A stretch of DNA of 64,000 nt from Candidatus Iainarchaeum sp. (lineage in GTDB: Archaea > B1Sed10-29 > WALL01 > JAGHAM01), in contig JAGHAM010000003.1 of the NCBI GenBank assembly GCA_021161465.1, positions 5,677 to 69,676 on the forward strand, read 5' to 3'. Under the pieces are notes generated by a model that worked only from the letters and a program-made list of their open reading frames with translations, made no database searches and was not told the DNA's origin. Shown here piece by piece: positions 39,895 through 47,880 of this stretch. Every line of letters starts with the position of its first letter. The stretch's first letter is position 1. The position numbers and the translations under genes are program-made.

Positions 39895-40208
39895 TATTTT
39901 GGGTATGTCTAATAGTTTCAGTTCTAGGTGTAGTCTTAGCTAGCTTAGGGGTTCCTAGAGAGGTGACTGCACTATCACCAGAGCTCGTTGGCCAGGATGT
40001 TGTTCTTATAGGAACCATAAACACTATTCGCATGCACAATGGCAATGCTTTTCTTTCAGTTAATGGATTCAGAGTGGTTATCTTCAGCAAGGATGCCCAT
40101 AGGCTTGGTGTAACAAGTTTGACCACCGGAACCAGAGTGGCCCTCCTAGGTTCTGTTAGGGAATATCATGGCGAGATAGAGCTGGTTGTGAGGGATTTAG
40201 TTGATTGA
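39876..40208 (+). CDS. membrane-anchored OB-fold protein
   Basis: 110 residues from a TTG at 39876, overlapping the previous gene by 19 bases. One N-terminal hydrophobic helix (about 7-24) then an OB-fold-like beta barrel (ELVGQDVVLIGTINTIRMHNG, RVALLGSVREYHGEIELVV) like the nucleic-acid-binding tRNA_anti fold, here outside or periplasmic. Not further recognised. The next gene's TTG overlaps its end. Confidence 0.6.
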   Translation: MEGNRVVFWVCLIVSVLGVVLASLGVPREVTALSPELVGQDVVLIGTINTIRMHNGNAFLSVNGFRVVIFSKDAHRLGVTSLTTGTRVALLGSVREYHGEIELVVRDLVD

Positions 40209-41316
40209 GCTGGTTATTGCTATCTTGGCAGGTGTTTTGTGTGGTGTTTTGACTGGTTTGGTTCCAGGACTGCACATAAACACGTTCATACCCTTCCTCT
40301 TTTTGCTGAGGGGTAGCTGGCTGACTGGCTTCGTGCTTGGGGTTGTGGTATCTCATTCGCTGTTTGACTTCTTCCCAGCGATTTTTCTTGGTGTGCCCGA
40401 GGAGTCTACGGCATTATCCATACTCCCAGCGCATAAGATGGTTCTAAGGGGGAAGGCTCTAAAAGCGTTCCAACTTTCTTTGTTTGGTGGGCTGTTTTCT
40501 TCACTCTTCGCGGTTGCTTCGGTGCCTTTTTTAATTCCTTTAAGCAAGCTCGACTTGAGAATCCCTGTGCTGGCAGTACTGGTGGCCACCATTCTTTTTA
40601 TGCTCCTGTCATCCAGCAGGAAGATTCTCACCGCGGCAATCTTTGTTCTTGCTGGTATACTCGGCCTAAATACCCTTGGTGAACCCAACTCATTCTTAGC
40701 GCTGTTCTCTGGCTTTTTTGGGGCAAGTACAATTATAAATTCCCTTATGTCAAATCCAGAAGTTCCAAAGCAGAAGTTAGTTGAGGCTAGGGTGCCTGCG
40801 TTCAAGCCAGTCTTCCTTGGTAGCCTTGCAGGGCTATTTTCAGGACTTACTCCAGGGATAAGTTCTTCAATATCAGGACTGGCTGTTAAGAAGCTTGGAA
40901 AGGTTAGTGATGAAGACTTTCTGGTGGTGTTGGGTGGCGCCAATACAGTTTATGCTTTCATGGCGATAGCTGCTATCTTTATCATAGGTAGGCCAAGAAG
41001 TGGTGCAGGGCTCCTGCTGGGTGATAGTGCTGGCATGTTCATGCTTGTTGGGGGGTTCCTCCTTGCTCTTGGCTTGGCTTCGTTCCTTGCGTGGAAGCTT
41101 GCTCCAATGGTTGTATTGGTTTTCAACACGCTGCCAACAAAGGGATTGAACATAGTAGCACTTGGCTTTCTGGTCGCGCTTACCCTCTGGTTTGGGGTTT
41201 TTCCCTTATTCATTGTGAGCACTTCTCTCGGGCTAGTTTGCTTGCTCTCTGGTGTTAGAAGGAATACATGCATGGCAAGTATTTTATTACCGGCGGTTCT
41301 ATACTACCTTCCGTGA
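40201..41316 (+). CDS. TctA-like predicted permease (COG1784)
   Basis: 371 residues and ten or so transmembrane helices. GLVPGLHINTFIPFLFLL near the start and the second-half GLTPGISSSISGLAVKKL are the paired motifs of the TctA/DUF112 fold; archaeal single-protein members form COG1784. No TctB/TctC partners are nearby, so the transport substrate and mechanism are unknown. Start TTG overlapping the OB-fold gene by eight bases; translational coupling likely. Confidence 0.8.
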   Translation: MIELVIAILAGVLCGVLTGLVPGLHINTFIPFLFLLRGSWLTGFVLGVVVSHSLFDFFPAIFLGVPEESTALSILPAHKMVLRGKALKAFQLSLFGGLFSSLFAVASVPFLIPLSKLDLRIPVLAVLVATILFMLLSSSRKILTAAIFVLAGILGLNTLGEPNSFLALFSGFFGASTIINSLMSNPEVPKQKLVEARVPAFKPVFLGSLAGLFSGLTPGISSSISGLAVKKLGKVSDEDFLVVLGGANTVYAFMAIAAIFIIGRPRSGAGLLLGDSAGMFMLVGGFLLALGLASFLAWKLAPMVVLVFNTLPTKGLNIVALGFLVALTLWFGVFPLFIVSTSLGLVCLLSGVRRNTCMASILLPAVLYYLP

Positions 41317-41320
41317 GTTT

Positions 41321-41668
41321 ATGAAGATAAAAGAAGACACCTTGGATTTCATACTGGAGGCTTGCCGGAATACCTATCCAAACGAGTTCTTAGGTCTCCT
41401 CAGGGCAAAAGGAGGCACCATAACTGAGGTTTTGCTGATTCCAGGGAGCAAGTTTGAGCACACAAGCTCAACTTTAAGGAGGGATATGGTTCCATTGGAC
41501 CCAACTATAGTCGGTTCAGTTCACTCGCACCCTGGCAGGCCGATACCCTCCAAAGCAGACCTTAACTTCTTCTCTAAGTTTGGGAAAATACATCTAATTG
41601 TGGGTTATCCTTTCACAAGGGATACCATTGCTGTGTTCGGCCCTGAACGGTTGGAAATAGTTAAATAG
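41321..41668 (+). CDS. JAMM/MPN metalloprotease-like protein
   Basis: 115 residues from ATG 41321. All JAMM ligands are present: Glu22 (NEFLGLL), then H68-S-H70-P-G...S77-x-x-D80. Family members are zinc isopeptidases such as Rpn11 or archaeal/bacterial desampylases that cleave ubiquitin-like modifiers. No ubiquitin-like or E1 gene lies in the window. It sits between the TctA-like gene and pilin-like genes; role in the pilus locus is unknown. Confidence 0.88.
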   Translation: MKIKEDTLDFILEACRNTYPNEFLGLLRAKGGTITEVLLIPGSKFEHTSSTLRRDMVPLDPTIVGSVHSHPGRPIPSKADLNFFSKFGKIHLIVGYPFTRDTIAVFGPERLEIVK

Positions 41669-41690
41669 AACAATAGGTTAATAGTGATTA

Positions 41691-42194
41691 ATGGAAAAGG
41701 CAATGTTGTCTCTGGACCTGTTAGTTAGCCTAATTGGTTTAGTTATGGTTGGAGGGGCATTGGCTTCTCTTGGCTTCATCCAGGCGGAGAGCGCGGTCTC
41801 GAATTCATTGCAGTTCAAGGCAGAGTCCATGGCAATGGCAGTAGGTTCTGCTATAAATAATTTTGATGCCATAAACCCAGAAACAGGCTCAAACTTGACA
41901 CTTAACCTATCCGACCCTGAGCCAATTTCAAGCAATACCTTGTCTTCGGGCTGGCCGCCAGTCGGCAGGGTCAGCTTTGACTCCTGTAAGGTCAGCTTCG
42001 AATCCTCTGGTTCAGCACGGTTTGTCGTAGTGAATATCAGTTTTTACAGGTGGGATTCCAACATGGAAGAGTCCGTGGTTGGAAAATATCCAATTGTGAA
42101 TACAGTTCAGGTTATTGGTGGGACAAATCCAATGAACTGCAATGGGACCATATTTGTTAATAAAGATATGAACGTGAGGTTGTATGACTATTAA
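41691..42194 (+). CDS. pilin-like minor subunit A
   Basis: 167 residues. The N-terminus MEKAMLSLDLLVSLIGLVMVGG is a short charged segment and one hydrophobic helix as in type IV pilins, but with S-x-D in place of the S-x-E-Y of class III motifs. The head domain has two cysteines (FDSCKVSF, NPMNCNG). Overlaps the next gene by 11 bases. Predicted minor pilin or pseudopilin. Confidence 0.65.
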   Translation: MEKAMLSLDLLVSLIGLVMVGGALASLGFIQAESAVSNSLQFKAESMAMAVGSAINNFDAINPETGSNLTLNLSDPEPISSNTLSSGWPPVGRVSFDSCKVSFESSGSARFVVVNISFYRWDSNMEESVVGKYPIVNTVQVIGGTNPMNCNGTIFVNKDMNVRLYDY

Positions 42195-42543
42195 AGTTTG
42201 CAAAACAAATGAGAGGGCACAAGTCATCTCAACAGATTTGCTGGTGTCTTTGATAGTTGTTACGTTGGCTATGGGTTTGAGTGTACAGGCACTCGGGGAG
42301 CATTACAGGCAGGCCGCGTCCACATTTGAGGGTGCGAAGATGCACCAGATAGCCTTGGATGCAGCGGCAATAAACTATTACAAGGGCATGGATGGTGAGG
42401 CAGCCGGTTACGATGGCTTGGATGTTTCAGCTGAGAAACTGGGCTACACCTTAGCTGACCATCAGGCCCCCTTATCAAGTTCATGTGTTGTTAGTTCACG
42501 TGGAACAGGTGCCCACCCCACTGTGGTTTACGTTTGCAGGTGA
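42184..42543 (+). CDS. pilin-like minor subunit B
   Basis: 119 residues. NERAQVISTDLLVSLIVVTLA repeats the S-x-D-L-L-V-S-L motif of subunit A, so they are paralogues. Head domain is small, with Cys in SSCVVSSRG and a C-terminal VYVCR. Start may be internal to the overlap. Predicted minor pilin. Confidence 0.65.
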   Translation: MTIKVCKTNERAQVISTDLLVSLIVVTLAMGLSVQALGEHYRQAASTFEGAKMHQIALDAAAINYYKGMDGEAAGYDGLDVSAEKLGYTLADHQAPLSSSCVVSSRGTGAHPTVVYVCR

Positions 42544-42547
42544 TGAT

Positions 42548-42847
42548 TTGAGGAAAGGAATTTTCTTTTCAATGGAGGCTACCTACCTGTTGATTGCTAC
42601 GTTCGTGGTAGTTGAGGCCATGATTATGTTCCTCCCAAATGTAAACCAGCCAAACTATGACATGATTTCAGCTCTTAAGGTGGCACATGACATGGGGCAG
42701 AACAACACTTCTTCACCACCGGAAATATCACCAGCTCTCAAAAGCAACTACGATTTTGGTGTTGCATGTGGAAACAGAAACGACACCATCAAGATTGCGT
42801 ACTATGATTATGGGGCTGCAACAGACGAGAGGGTGTGCACAAAATGA
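42548..42847 (+). CDS. pilin-like minor subunit C
   Basis: 99 residues from a TTG at 42548 after GGTGATGA; the frame is open upstream to 42485 over the end of subunit B. MRKGIFFSMEATYLLIATFVVVEAM has F-S-M-E-A-T-Y, close to a pilin motif, then one helix and a small domain with two cysteines (GVACGNR, RVCTK). ATGA overlap with the next gene. Confidence 0.6.
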   Translation: MRKGIFFSMEATYLLIATFVVVEAMIMFLPNVNQPNYDMISALKVAHDMGQNNTSSPPEISPALKSNYDFGVACGNRNDTIKIAYYDYGAATDERVCTK

Positions 42848-44091
42848 GGAAAGGGTTTATAATATCGTCAGCAGTGATGGTCTTTGTATTTGCAGTGATG
42901 GTAGCCCTTTTCATGTTTGTCCTGAGCGAGAATGAACTTCATAATACAGCCATGACTGGTCTTGCAGTTGAGAAAACCCGTTGGATATCCGATGCTGATG
43001 ATTATTTTTGTAAGAAAGATATTACCGATACTTCAGATTGGGATGTCAATGATTACAACTCCTTTTCAGATAAGGGCCCGACAGAGTATCTAAACGTATT
43101 TAAAGATGCCTATTCTAGAAATGGAAACAAATCTCACTTCGTTCCTTTCGCCACGTCAGGTTCCCTATCTTTTGACTTTTTTGAACCTTATGGTGGATTT
43201 CAAGTCAATTATGTCCATGACAACCCTCCCCATATAGCTCTCGTAGACCCTAAACCAGGTGACGTTATTGAGATATCTGCAACCAGCCATCCCGATGGAT
43301 TATATGATTTCAACTACGATGTATGCGATGCAGAGTCACCAATTTCAGATTTGAGGTTTTGGATTTATTATCGCCCCAACTCTGGAGGAAGTTGGACGCC
43401 TGTAGTAGACGAGTCTGGCAATAGGATAGCTAACGTCCCATGGACCAACTCACAGTCTTTCAAAGTTAACTTGAGTGAAACTCCCGGAGTTACAGGCGAT
43501 AGGTGGTGTTTCAAAATAGTTGTTCAGGACCCCTATGGATTGAACAACACAGAGAATGCAACTAGCTGTTATGTGAATGTTTCTACTAGTGGTTGCAAGA
43601 GCGCTGCTGATTGCGATGATGGCAACGAATGCACAACAGATACCTGCAATACTGCTGATGGAACATGTTCACATTCACCAGAACTTGACAATACTCCATG
43701 TAGTGGAGGTATATGTTGTAGTGGAAGCTGCACCACACCCACATGCTACAGCAACTCTGAGTGCGATTCTGGCAATCCAGACACTTACTGCTATCAATCA
43801 GTGTGCAATAATGCTGGTAAGTGTAATGCAGACTGTTCATATTCCCCAATAAATCGTTGTGGTGACGGAGTCAAAAACTGTGGAGAAGCATGTGATCCTA
43901 ATGCCAGCCCAACAGGTTGTCTTTTAGGGACTTGCACACCTGACTGTACCTGTATTGACCCTTGTGAAGGAGCCACATGCTCATGGGGACTACCTTACAA
44001 GTGTACTAGATGCCCAGATGGTTCTATTGAGGGTTGGTGCTGTCATAGTGCCTCAGGAGTAGAGACTTGTAGCTTCAACGCTTGCCATTAA
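42844..44091 (+). CDS. cysteine-rich pilus-tip or adhesin-like protein
   Basis: 415 residues from ATG 42844. N-terminal MRKGFIISSAVMVFVFAVM is a pilin-like anchor. A middle domain (about 120-245) looks like a beta-sandwich (PPHIALVDPKPGDVIEISA). The last 165 residues hold 30 cysteines in repeated C-x4-6-C patterns, including CGDGVKNCGEACDP, the DUF4215-type disulfide repeat, and TTDTCNTADGTC. Last gene of the pilus operon; a tip adhesin is inferred. Its end overlaps the convergent gene by 17 bases. Confidence 0.65.
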   Translation: MRKGFIISSAVMVFVFAVMVALFMFVLSENELHNTAMTGLAVEKTRWISDADDYFCKKDITDTSDWDVNDYNSFSDKGPTEYLNVFKDAYSRNGNKSHFVPFATSGSLSFDFFEPYGGFQVNYVHDNPPHIALVDPKPGDVIEISATSHPDGLYDFNYDVCDAESPISDLRFWIYYRPNSGGSWTPVVDESGNRIANVPWTNSQSFKVNLSETPGVTGDRWCFKIVVQDPYGLNNTENATSCYVNVSTSGCKSAADCDDGNECTTDTCNTADGTCSHSPELDNTPCSGGICCSGSCTTPTCYSNSECDSGNPDTYCYQSVCNNAGKCNADCSYSPINRCGDGVKNCGEACDPNASPTGCLLGTCTPDCTCIDPCEGATCSWGLPYKCTRCPDGSIEGWCCHSASGVETCSFNACH

Positions 44092-44962
44092 TGTGCGTCT
44101 TAAAATGTTTTTCTTTCTCGGATTTCTTCATGAGCAGTGCAGTTTTGTTTAGATTACGCCGACTGATTGTCATTACTTTTCTTATTACTTTATCAACTCC
44201 AGAACCATATTGCGCGGCTTTTTTGGGTCTCCAGGCAACTTCCTTGGGAACGCCCAGCTCCAGAGCGATTTCTCTTAAAACAAGTTTCTTAACAGGTGGC
44301 TCCAGTTTTATCTTCCTCTCAGCGGGGATTCCAAGCGAAACGGCAATAACTTTCTCATCAAGGAATGGCACGCGAAGGCCTTTGTTGAACGCCTTGGCCA
44401 CCGCCGTGTCGCGGGTGATGTCCCTTTCCCACATACTCTTCAAGCCTTTGACTATCTCTTCTTCAACGGTTCTGTATCCTCCTTGCCTTAGCGCGTTCTC
44501 ATGCCTATGGTAGCCAGCGAATAACTCTTCCGTCCCCAATCCAGAGAAAAATACCTTTTCCTTAGCCTCGCGCATGCAGAAGTAAAATGGTGTCGCAACA
44601 CCAACTTTCATAATATTTGGACCAACAAGTTTGACGATTTTGGGAAGCTCCTGCTCAAGCTCTTCTTTTGTTATTATTATGGTTTTTAGGTTTAGACCAA
44701 GTTCCTTTGCAACACGCTTGGACCACTCTAAATCCTGACTACCTTGAATTCCAGCACAGTAGCAGTGCAGGTTAAGGCGGTCGCGTAGCAGCACTGCCAG
44801 CAGCGTGGAATCAACCCCGCCAGAGAAAAGCAGGCCGGCTTCTTTAAGGCCTTTACAGTTTTTGTCGATGGATGCGACTATTGATTTTTTAAGTTCTCCC
44901 TTCCCTCCTTTAGCTGGCTTTGGTGGGTTATCCAGCAAGTAGTGCAACTCTTCAGCTATCAT
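44075..44962 (-). CDS. asparagine-synthetase-like PP-loop ATPase without glutaminase domain
   Basis: 295 residues. PP-loop SGGVDS at 47-52 (LLFSGGVDSTLLAVLL), then FSGLGTEELFAGYHRHE and the C-terminal RVPFLDEKVIAVSLGIP are those of the asparagine synthase C-terminal domain. The N-terminal Ntn glutaminase domain is absent, so ammonia or another donor, or another substrate, must be used. Start overlaps the PRC-barrel stop by four bases (ATGA), indicating coupling with it. Confidence 0.82.
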   Translation of the reverse strand: MIAEELHYLLDNPPKPAKGGKGELKKSIVASIDKNCKGLKEAGLLFSGGVDSTLLAVLLRDRLNLHCYCAGIQGSQDLEWSKRVAKELGLNLKTIIITKEELEQELPKIVKLVGPNIMKVGVATPFYFCMREAKEKVFFSGLGTEELFAGYHRHENALRQGGYRTVEEEIVKGLKSMWERDITRDTAVAKAFNKGLRVPFLDEKVIAVSLGIPAERKIKLEPPVKKLVLREIALELGVPKEVAWRPKKAAQYGSGVDKVIRKVMTISRRNLNKTALLMKKSEKEKHFKTHINGKR

Positions 44963-45249
44963 TTCTTCCCGCGTTTTCTCTTAGGTTTGCGCGCTTTCTC
45001 TATTGGCTTTATCCCATGTTTTATTTCATCCAGTGTTCTCCTGAGGACTATGACTTCAGAAATGCTTGCAACATCATCCATCTTAATTTCATCTTTTTTG
45101 CGGGCCAGGATACGCATAACGCCTTTAGGCATAACTAGTATTCTAGTTACCTCGCCCCTTTCACCAATGTCAACATCCTCGACGACGCCAATAGTAGTTC
45201 CATCTCGGTCTATTACCTCTTTGCCTCGAATTTCCTTCCTGAATAGCAT
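44959..45249 (-). CDS. PRC-barrel domain protein
   Basis: 96 residues from ATG 45249 (ORF open to 45270). MLFRKEIRGKEVIDRDGTTIGVVEDV is the PRC-barrel signature; a C-terminal very basic tail (KARKPKRKRGKK) follows. Family members act in RNA metabolism or photosynthetic reaction centres; archaeal ones are unassigned. Divergent from the gene at 45293 with TATA-like AATATAAAAATT between them. Confidence 0.85.
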   Translation of the reverse strand: MLFRKEIRGKEVIDRDGTTIGVVEDVDIGERGEVTRILVMPKGVMRILARKKDEIKMDDVASISEVIVLRRTLDEIKHGIKPIEKARKPKRKRGKK

Positions 45250-45292
45250 AAGGTATTTATGACATAGCAATATAAAAATTAATTGTGTTTGT

Positions 45293-46060
45293 ATGGTTAG
45301 TCACAAATCTCTTGATGGGCTTGTGAGGGCAATCAATGAGAGAGGGTTTGAGGAAGTCCTAGGGGAACAGAAGGTTCCGGACCTTGAGAAAATCGTTAAG
45401 CAGGCCATGCGCTTGGGAACTACCCGTAATAGTGGAGGAACTTACGAGCGAGTTGATAAGAAAAGAACTCTTGATGTTGGGGATTTGGATGAGATGTACT
45501 TGAAGGTTGGCTTGCTCCACGATGTGGTTGCGGAGCTGTTGTCCAGGCACGAAGGCAGGCAGCCGAAGGACGAGAAAGTGCTAACAACTCTCAGGAAGCT
45601 CGATGAGGGCTTAAGTTCGAAGAAGGAGAGTATAAAACGGTTGTACCCTTCTGCTGGAAAGCTCAAGATAAACACCATAAAACAGCTTAGGGAATTAGCG
45701 AATGAGGGCTACATACCAGAGGAGTTGCACAGTAACATACCAGTATCTGACCTCAGGGATATGTTAATGGAAGTTACCCGTTCGCCAGAGCCAGCTCTCG
45801 TATCAGATAAGTTCCACCATAGCGAATGGCCGAAAGATATGGACAAAGAGAGAGCGCTTAGGATATGTTCTGATATAGGCATGCTCAAAAAACTTTATGA
45901 AGGCAAGATTAACTACCTCAAAAAATACTCTCCAGATGTCTCAAAGCCTTTTATTGACTTGATGAAGAGGGATTTAGGGACACTTGAATCAGTGAAAAAG
46001 AGGGTTGAAAAGAGATACCTTCATGGCAGTTTTGGCCGAAGAATGGTAGAGCTAAAATGA
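45293..46060 (+). CDS. hypothetical charged helical protein
   Basis: 255 residues, helical, soluble, rich in Lys/Glu; TRNSGGTYERVDKKRTLDVGDLDEM and a helical C-terminal region SVKKRVEKRYLHGSFGRRM. Not recognised. ATG 45293 is about 25 bases from a TATA-like element. Ends nine bases inside the convergent ABCE1 gene. Confidence 0.55.
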   Translation: MVSHKSLDGLVRAINERGFEEVLGEQKVPDLEKIVKQAMRLGTTRNSGGTYERVDKKRTLDVGDLDEMYLKVGLLHDVVAELLSRHEGRQPKDEKVLTTLRKLDEGLSSKKESIKRLYPSAGKLKINTIKQLRELANEGYIPEELHSNIPVSDLRDMLMEVTRSPEPALVSDKFHHSEWPKDMDKERALRICSDIGMLKKLYEGKINYLKKYSPDVSKPFIDLMKRDLGTLESVKKRVEKRYLHGSFGRRMVELK

Positions 46061-47791
46061 GTAGTAATACTCACCCTCTTGCTTTTGCTCTATGTCCTTC
46101 TGGCTTTTCGGCTTGTTCGCGCGTGGCCTTCCTGTTTCCGGGTCTCTCCTGTATGTGATTTCCATTTTTTTCAGGAATTTGTTCATGCCGGAGTGCATCG
46201 ATTCCGGCGAATGAGCTCTACCTTCCTTCCCCGGCACTCCTTCAAAAACCATCAATCTGTTTGAAACATAGTCCTGGAAAACTATATCATGGTCAACAAC
46301 CATTGTGGCGCTTCTTCGCTTCTCAGTGATTTTCTTTGTGATTTCAGCGAAGCGTATCCTCTGCTCAACATCAAGGAAGGCGCTTGGCTCATCCAGGAGG
46401 TAAAGGTCAGCGTCACGCGAAAGTGCCAGTGCGACAGCAACTCGCTGTATCTCCCCACCACTCAGTTCGTTGACGTTCTTATCATACAAGTCTATAATCT
46501 CTTTCTTCAGGAAGTACTCGAACAGCTCTTTGTTCATCTCTGTTTTCGTGATTAGCTGTTTCACAGTCCCATCAAAATCAGCACTTACATATTGCGGCTT
46601 GTAGGATATCTTGTATGTGTCTTTTATCTCCCCTTCTGTAGGTTTCTCAACCCCAGCCAGAACCCTCATAAACGTAGACTTGCCTATTGCATTTGGCCCA
46701 ACTATACCAATGACCTCCCCTTCCACAAGCTCTCCCCCATCTACCTTCAACACAAACCCCTCATATTTTTTGATGAATTTCGGGATGGTAGCGTAGGGCT
46801 TGCCTTTCCATTCCTCTGCTGGTGGCTTTAGCTCAAATTTCATGGCGTGGTCTCTAAATCTCATATTCTCTGCTCTTAGATAACCTTCCAAGAACTCATT
46901 GATGCCAACCCTGACACTCTTTAAGGAGGAGACTATGCCATAAACACCGCCCTTGCCATACATTACGTGCACGTAATCGCTTAGGTAGTCAAGTACAGCC
47001 AGGTCATGTTCAACGAGTATAACTTTTCTATTCTCGGATAATTTCCTTATGACTTTGGCGATGGATAACCTCTGCCTGGCATCGAGATAGCTGCTTGGTT
47101 CATCAAAGAAGTACAAATCAGCCTTTTTCTGGAGTGTTGCTGCGATAGCCACTCTTTGCAGTTCCCCACCGCTTATATCACTTATATCTCTGTCCAGAAT
47201 TTCATCCAGTTCAAGTGGCGCTAAATCCACATTCCTCTCGTGTGTTTCTTCAAGCAGCCCTTTGACTGTGCCATTGAAGTTTTTCTGTATCAAGTCAACA
47301 TTCTGCGGCTTGAAGGCAACTCTTAGCTCTCCCTTGCTGAGCGCCTCAAGATGAGTTTGTATCTCTTGACCTCTAAACAGTTCTATGAGCTCATCCCAGG
47401 ATACCTTTTTGTTTGGGTTTCCTAGGTTTGGGACCAGCCTGCCAGCAACTATCGACATAACAGTAGTCTTACCTATCCCGTTTGGTCCAATGATACCAAC
47501 CACTCCTTTTTTTGGCACGGGCAGGCCGAAAACCCTAAAAGCATTCACACCGAAAGTGTGAATAGGTTTACCCAGTTCTTCTGGGAGATTGACTATTGAG
47601 ATTGCATGGAATGGGCACTTCTTGACGCATATGCCGCAGCCGGTGCATAAAGTTTCAGATATGACTGGTCTGCCCTGCTCGTCTTTGGTTATGGTTTCAT
47701 CACCCATTCGGACTCCAGGGCAGTATTTTATGCATTCATATGCACAGCGTTTTGGCTGGCATTTGTCCCTGTCTATAACTGCTACCCTCAT
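46052..47791 (-). CDS. ribosome recycling ATPase ABCE1 (Rli1)
   Basis: 579 residues. An N-terminal ferredoxin-like Fe-S domain (CQPKRCAYECIKYCP and CTGCGICVKKCP) precedes two ABC domains: Walker A GPNGIGKTT with signature LSGGE-type ISGGELQRVA, and GPNAIGKST with ELSGGEIQRVA. Archaeal/eukaryotic ABCE1 splits ribosomes after termination or with Pelota. The Pelota gene is 2 kb away on the other strand. Confidence 0.97.
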   Translation of the reverse strand: MRVAVIDRDKCQPKRCAYECIKYCPGVRMGDETITKDEQGRPVISETLCTGCGICVKKCPFHAISIVNLPEELGKPIHTFGVNAFRVFGLPVPKKGVVGIIGPNGIGKTTVMSIVAGRLVPNLGNPNKKVSWDELIELFRGQEIQTHLEALSKGELRVAFKPQNVDLIQKNFNGTVKGLLEETHERNVDLAPLELDEILDRDISDISGGELQRVAIAATLQKKADLYFFDEPSSYLDARQRLSIAKVIRKLSENRKVILVEHDLAVLDYLSDYVHVMYGKGGVYGIVSSLKSVRVGINEFLEGYLRAENMRFRDHAMKFELKPPAEEWKGKPYATIPKFIKKYEGFVLKVDGGELVEGEVIGIVGPNAIGKSTFMRVLAGVEKPTEGEIKDTYKISYKPQYVSADFDGTVKQLITKTEMNKELFEYFLKKEIIDLYDKNVNELSGGEIQRVAVALALSRDADLYLLDEPSAFLDVEQRIRFAEITKKITEKRRSATMVVDHDIVFQDYVSNRLMVFEGVPGKEGRAHSPESMHSGMNKFLKKMEITYRRDPETGRPRANKPKSQKDIEQKQEGEYYYSF

Positions 47792-47880
47792 GAAGACATC
47801 ACAAAATCCTTAGGTTTTAACCTTAGAGTTAGTAACTTATTTAAATAAATGGACGTTATTAAGTGTTATGGGTGCTAAAC

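Noticed and set aside
40353-40943. 196-codon minus-strand frame opposite the TctA-like gene
   Set aside because: Shadow of a transmembrane gene with clear family motifs.
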